Assembly: GCA_016800925.1 (NCBI GenBank)
Contig: JABCPU010000983.1
Coordinates: forward strand, 1 to 19,436
Direction of reading: 5' to 3'
DNA length: 19,436 nucleotides
DNA from: Suillus spraguei
Taxonomy: Eukaryota > Basidiomycota > Agaricomycetes > Boletales > Suillaceae
Made by a program: the position numbers and the translations under genes. The notes beneath the pieces were generated by a model that was not told where the DNA came from, ran no database searches, and saw nothing but the letters and a program-made list of their open reading frames with translations. This document shows positions 16,192 to 19,436 of this stretch, piece by piece. Each line of letters opens with the position of its first letter. Within the stretch, counting starts at the first letter, position 1.

Positions 16192-19191
16192 ATGCACTCC
16201 ATATCCGACTTGACGACGTTTTGTCGGAAGACGACCGGTGACGTCCCTCCGAAGCTTGTGGTATGCATCCATTTCGCCCTCTCTGCCATCCACGCGTTCA
16301 GCGTTCCTCATTATTTGTAGGGCGCATCTACCACAGTCGTAGGATCGAAGATGTATCTTTTCGTACGTTGCTAGTCATTCTCACGTCCTTTCTCATCAAA
16401 CAATCTGCATATTAGGGTGGGCGCCTGGTCACAGAGCGTCGCATGGTCTCAGATCTATACGTGTTCGACTTGGAGACCTTCGTTTGGGAAAGGATCACAC
16501 CATCTCCAGAGGATGATATCCCAGAAGCACGATATTTCCACTGTACAGAGACCTGTGAGTTTATCCACCTAGCTAATTGTCGCCCAGCTCTTATGGAAAT
16601 CTGTTTAAAGGGAACAATCAACTGATTGTTTTCGGTGGTATGGGCAGCACCCCTAACTCAGTAATCCAGAAGATCTTTGTGTACTCAACGACGTCCGTTT
16701 CTTCGACTTGTCGATAATGCACTGGCTTCCCGCATCAGCTACTAACAGCTCCTCTGCGGAGTCTAGCGCAGAGACGTTGATTCCAAAACCGCGATATGCG
16801 CATCTATCATCTGTTTCAGCCGATCGTCTGTTCATTATCGGAGGCCAGGACTTATCGAATGTTTGGTTGGATGACATCTATGTGTACGATTTATTGGGTA
16901 GAGCTTGGGTTCAGCGGCGAAACTTTCCCCACCATTGTGGTACCTATCGTAGCGTAGCCGTCTCCGCAAACCAACGCGTCCGATTACCGCAGGAGGAAGT
17001 TCTCTCGACGGATGCCACCATGTTGGGTTCTCCTGGGGCACGATTCCGACCCGAAAAGTCTTCCCCTTCAGCCCAAGTATTCACCTCGCCCGATTCGTTT
17101 GTTCACATGCCATATTCAGCCCCCCCACTGATGACTTTCCGAATGATATCTACCTGTACAGCAACTATAACGTAAGCTGTCAACCGTTGTGAGTTTAGGC
17201 CTGATGACTTATCTGTCACAGTTCACAGATGTCAAGCGGGAGTTCGAGGTCTTTTCCCCATTGCCAGATACAGATTTTACAATAACGGATCGTTCCACAC
17301 ATATGACAGGCACGTCATTTCCCCCAGGACTGCGTTTTCCTTCAGGTGCTATCCTGGGAACGCACTTCATCGTTGCTGGCACGTACCTGGCGCATACATA
17401 CCAATCCTATTCTATTTGGGCGTTAGACATGTTAACCATGACTTGGTCTCGTATCGACTCGGGGAGCGCCATGGCGACTGGCTCCTGGTTTCGTGCCTGT
17501 TTGTGGCCAGAGGCGAATAAATTCATGATCTTCGGAAACAGGAATGGCAACCTCATCGAAGATTACAACCGCCGGCTTCTCAGTTGGGATCACGTTGCTG
17601 TGATAGATTTGGAGTCATTTGGCATCTATCAGCCTCCACCTCTGCAGATCGATGTACCAATGCAGGGGTTTGGATTATCGGCCCTAGAAGAAGGTATTCT
17701 AGCTGATTTTGAAATTATATGTGACGACGGGCGCAAAGTCAAATGTTCGAGGAAGACTCTCGAGGATCGTTGGCCCTGGTTCAAAGATCAAAGGAACAAA
17801 TTCTTGGCACGGGCCCGACAGGCAATAGAAATCTTGCCATCATCTTCCATGGATGTTGGGCTTCCGGACCTCCCTGGCGCACCAGGGTCCTTGGAGGCAC
17901 GTCCAGATCCACGTCTCACGCCACGCGCCTTCAACCTATCCGAGCCTTATCCAATCACACTCGCGCTATTGCAATATTTTTACTCATTGGCGCTCATCAC
18001 GCCCCTCCAACATGCACCTGCGGTGTTGAGCCAATTGTTGATCCTCTCGAGTACTTACCAAATTCATCACCTCGAATCCCTTGTAAAACATGCAATGCAT
18101 CGGGCCCTTTCGAATTCGACTTCTGTTGGTGTGTACGAAGTCGCGACACTGTGCAGCTGTCGTAGTCTTCAAATTAGGTTTGTTTATCCAGCACCTCTTG
18201 ACGGCATATTCATATTCTGACTTTTTTCCTTCAGGGCACTCAAGACGGTTATGGTAAATATTTCAAACATAATAGGGTCTCTTGTCACGAGCTGACGTGG
18301 TTCTCAACTCCTAGTCTTATAGTCAGAAGAGGACTGGTCGTTCCCGCGCTGACAGCAAAAACGGAGGCAATGGTCGCAATCCTGACCCCAGTGACAGCGA
18401 CAACCCTGGTCGTTCTAGCGACACCGTCCCAACATCGAGTCGCAGTCGTGGCGGAGGTGTTTCGGACGCAAAATTATCTAGCTCTCTCGATCAGCAGAGT
18501 AGTGCAGGCTCGATAACGAGAGGCTACACAGCTAATCTCAGTAAGTGCTACTTCGGAGATCGTGAGTAAAACGAAGAATTCTAACACGAGATTTGGGTGT
18601 CATGTAGCTTTTCCCACTAGTGGGGGATCATCATGTCAGAACTCGGCTGGTGCCGCAACTCCGGCAGTTTCTCAAATAACCCAGACCTCACATAAGAACA
18701 CCCCTTCTGATTGTACGTTAAAGCCACTGAAACGATCCATGGCGCACCACCGAACCAGAACGTCCAGCACCATTTCAACACATACGGACTTGGAGATATG
18801 CGCTGTAGCCGACCTCCTGTCGCTTGCAGTAGCACATCCACGAAGCTACGCGGAAGAGCAGGAGCGCGTTGGGGTCGCCATAGATGATGTCGATGACTTC
18901 CTTGACCCCAGCAATGGTATTTATACTGCTAGAAATGCTCCTGCCATGCCATATCTTCTTCTAGAGCACGAAGAACCGCTTTCGCCTGCCTTCGGATCGC
19001 ATTCCATGGCCAGCTTGATCACTCGCCCAGAGTTAGACTTGGATATTCCCTCGGATAATTATTCTGGACTTTACACTCCCCCCATTTTCTCGTTCCCTAC
19101 TATCCAGCGCCGCACAAGGATGCGGTCCCGTGCCAGCAATGGGCACGTGAGCACCAGTGACAGCGATACACCTTCCTTGTCGTCTTCATAA
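16192..19191 (+). CDS. Kelch-repeat/BTB-domain protein, possibly Ral2-like (eight exons)
   Basis: Exons: 16192-16260, 16321-16362, 16416-16554, 16611-17171, 17222-18177, 18235-18253 (19-nt micro-exon), 18315-18540, 18608-19191; all introns GT-AG, 50-67 nt. Kelch blades show as TTVVGSKMYLFGGR, NNQLIVFGGM, ADRLFIIGGQD, GTHFIVAGTYL and ANKFMIFGNRNG. A BTB-like domain follows, from FEIICDDGRKVKCSRK to PITLALLQYFYSLALITP, then a Ser/Gly-rich disordered tail ending PSLSSS. This plan (N-terminal Kelch propeller plus BTB) is that of fungal Ral2-type Ras-pathway adaptors; the name is only suggested. One A is short at 16663-16664 and one C in the seven-C run at 17120-17126, which break the frame twice. 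With them counted the spliced length is exactly 866 codons. The start at 16192 follows an in-frame TGA at 16186. Confidence 0.9.
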
Positions 19192-19436
19192 CATCTTGCA
19201 GCTCGAATGGCAGTAACTCGCAATTGTATTCAACATCGCCTCCCACTAGCCCTGCCATCCTCCCAAAACTCCCATTGATAATCCAGCTGTTGCCTAACCA
19301 ACAACTTTACAATCATTGAGGAACGAACAGCAGGAGACCTGGATATAACTGGGCGTCACTATTCTGACTCAGACAGTATCGTCTTTTCCCCGAATATGCA
19401 ACACCGTCAATACGGAAGCCGTACATCACACGAAGT
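19192..19436. other. 3' flank of the Kelch-BTB gene
   Basis: No gene or structure is recognised in the last 245 bases. Confidence 0.5.

Noticed and set aside
16555..16593. Alternative acceptor CCCAG for the third intron of the Kelch-BTB gene
   Set aside because: It loses the frame. The acceptor ending at 16610 gives the expected TWNNQLIVFGGM.

Overview
The window reads as genomic DNA from a basidiomycete fungus, most likely an Agaricomycete. Coding regions are split by many short GT-AG introns (about 50-80 nt). The recognisable genes are an aryl-alcohol-dehydrogenase-type aldo-keto reductase, a cerato-platanin, a Kelch/BTB protein and a pyridoxamine-phosphate oxidase. The transposons (Ty3/gypsy with an Agaricomycete-style Gag, and PIF/Harbinger) fit the same group. 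No ribosome binding sites, operons or CRISPR arrays are present, and I saw no tRNA or rRNA gene.

Layout. (1) 1-2715, minus strand: the 5' half of a Ty3/gypsy LTR retrotransposon, with LTR/leader, gag and the first codons of pol (protease); the rest of pol lies beyond the left edge. (2) about 2716-4670: a decayed PIF/Harbinger DNA transposon. It holds a fragment of a probable accessory Myb/SANT-like ORF (plus strand), a 56-bp tandem repeat and a two-intron DDE transposase (minus strand) with two in-frame TGA codons. The gypsy element seems to have landed inside it. (3) about 4.7-8.4 kb: gene-poor DNA with three weak minus-strand candidates, namely a possible small secreted protein, an unrecognised spliced ORF and a single-pass membrane protein. 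(4) 8.5-9.0 kb: a cerato-platanin gene (+) with a good TATA promoter. (5) 10.0-10.5 kb: a conserved-looking hypothetical protein (-). (6) 10.9-12.4 kb: a seven-exon aldo-keto reductase (+). (7) 13.1-13.8 kb: pyridoxamine/pyridoxine 5'-phosphate oxidase (-). (8) 13.8-16.2 kb: intergenic. (9) 16.2-19.2 kb: an eight-exon Kelch-BTB protein (+), possibly Ral2-like.

The genes do not form an obvious pathway. Cerato-platanin (cell-wall or plant-interaction protein) and aryl-alcohol dehydrogenase (lignin-aromatic metabolism) fit a wood- or plant-associated lifestyle. PNPO and Kelch-BTB are general cellular functions.

The most important global observation is that almost every gene, housekeeping genes included, carries one or more apparent 1-nt indels in short homopolymer runs. 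Restoring the run lengths returns each spliced gene to a multiple of three. This points to residual homopolymer errors in the assembly rather than mass pseudogenisation. The TGA codons in the Harbinger transposase are substitutions and look like real decay. I found no clear new multi-gene system. The best leads are the Gag/Pro junction with a frameshift-type heptamer, the sequon-rich cerato-platanin and the small unrecognised ORFs.
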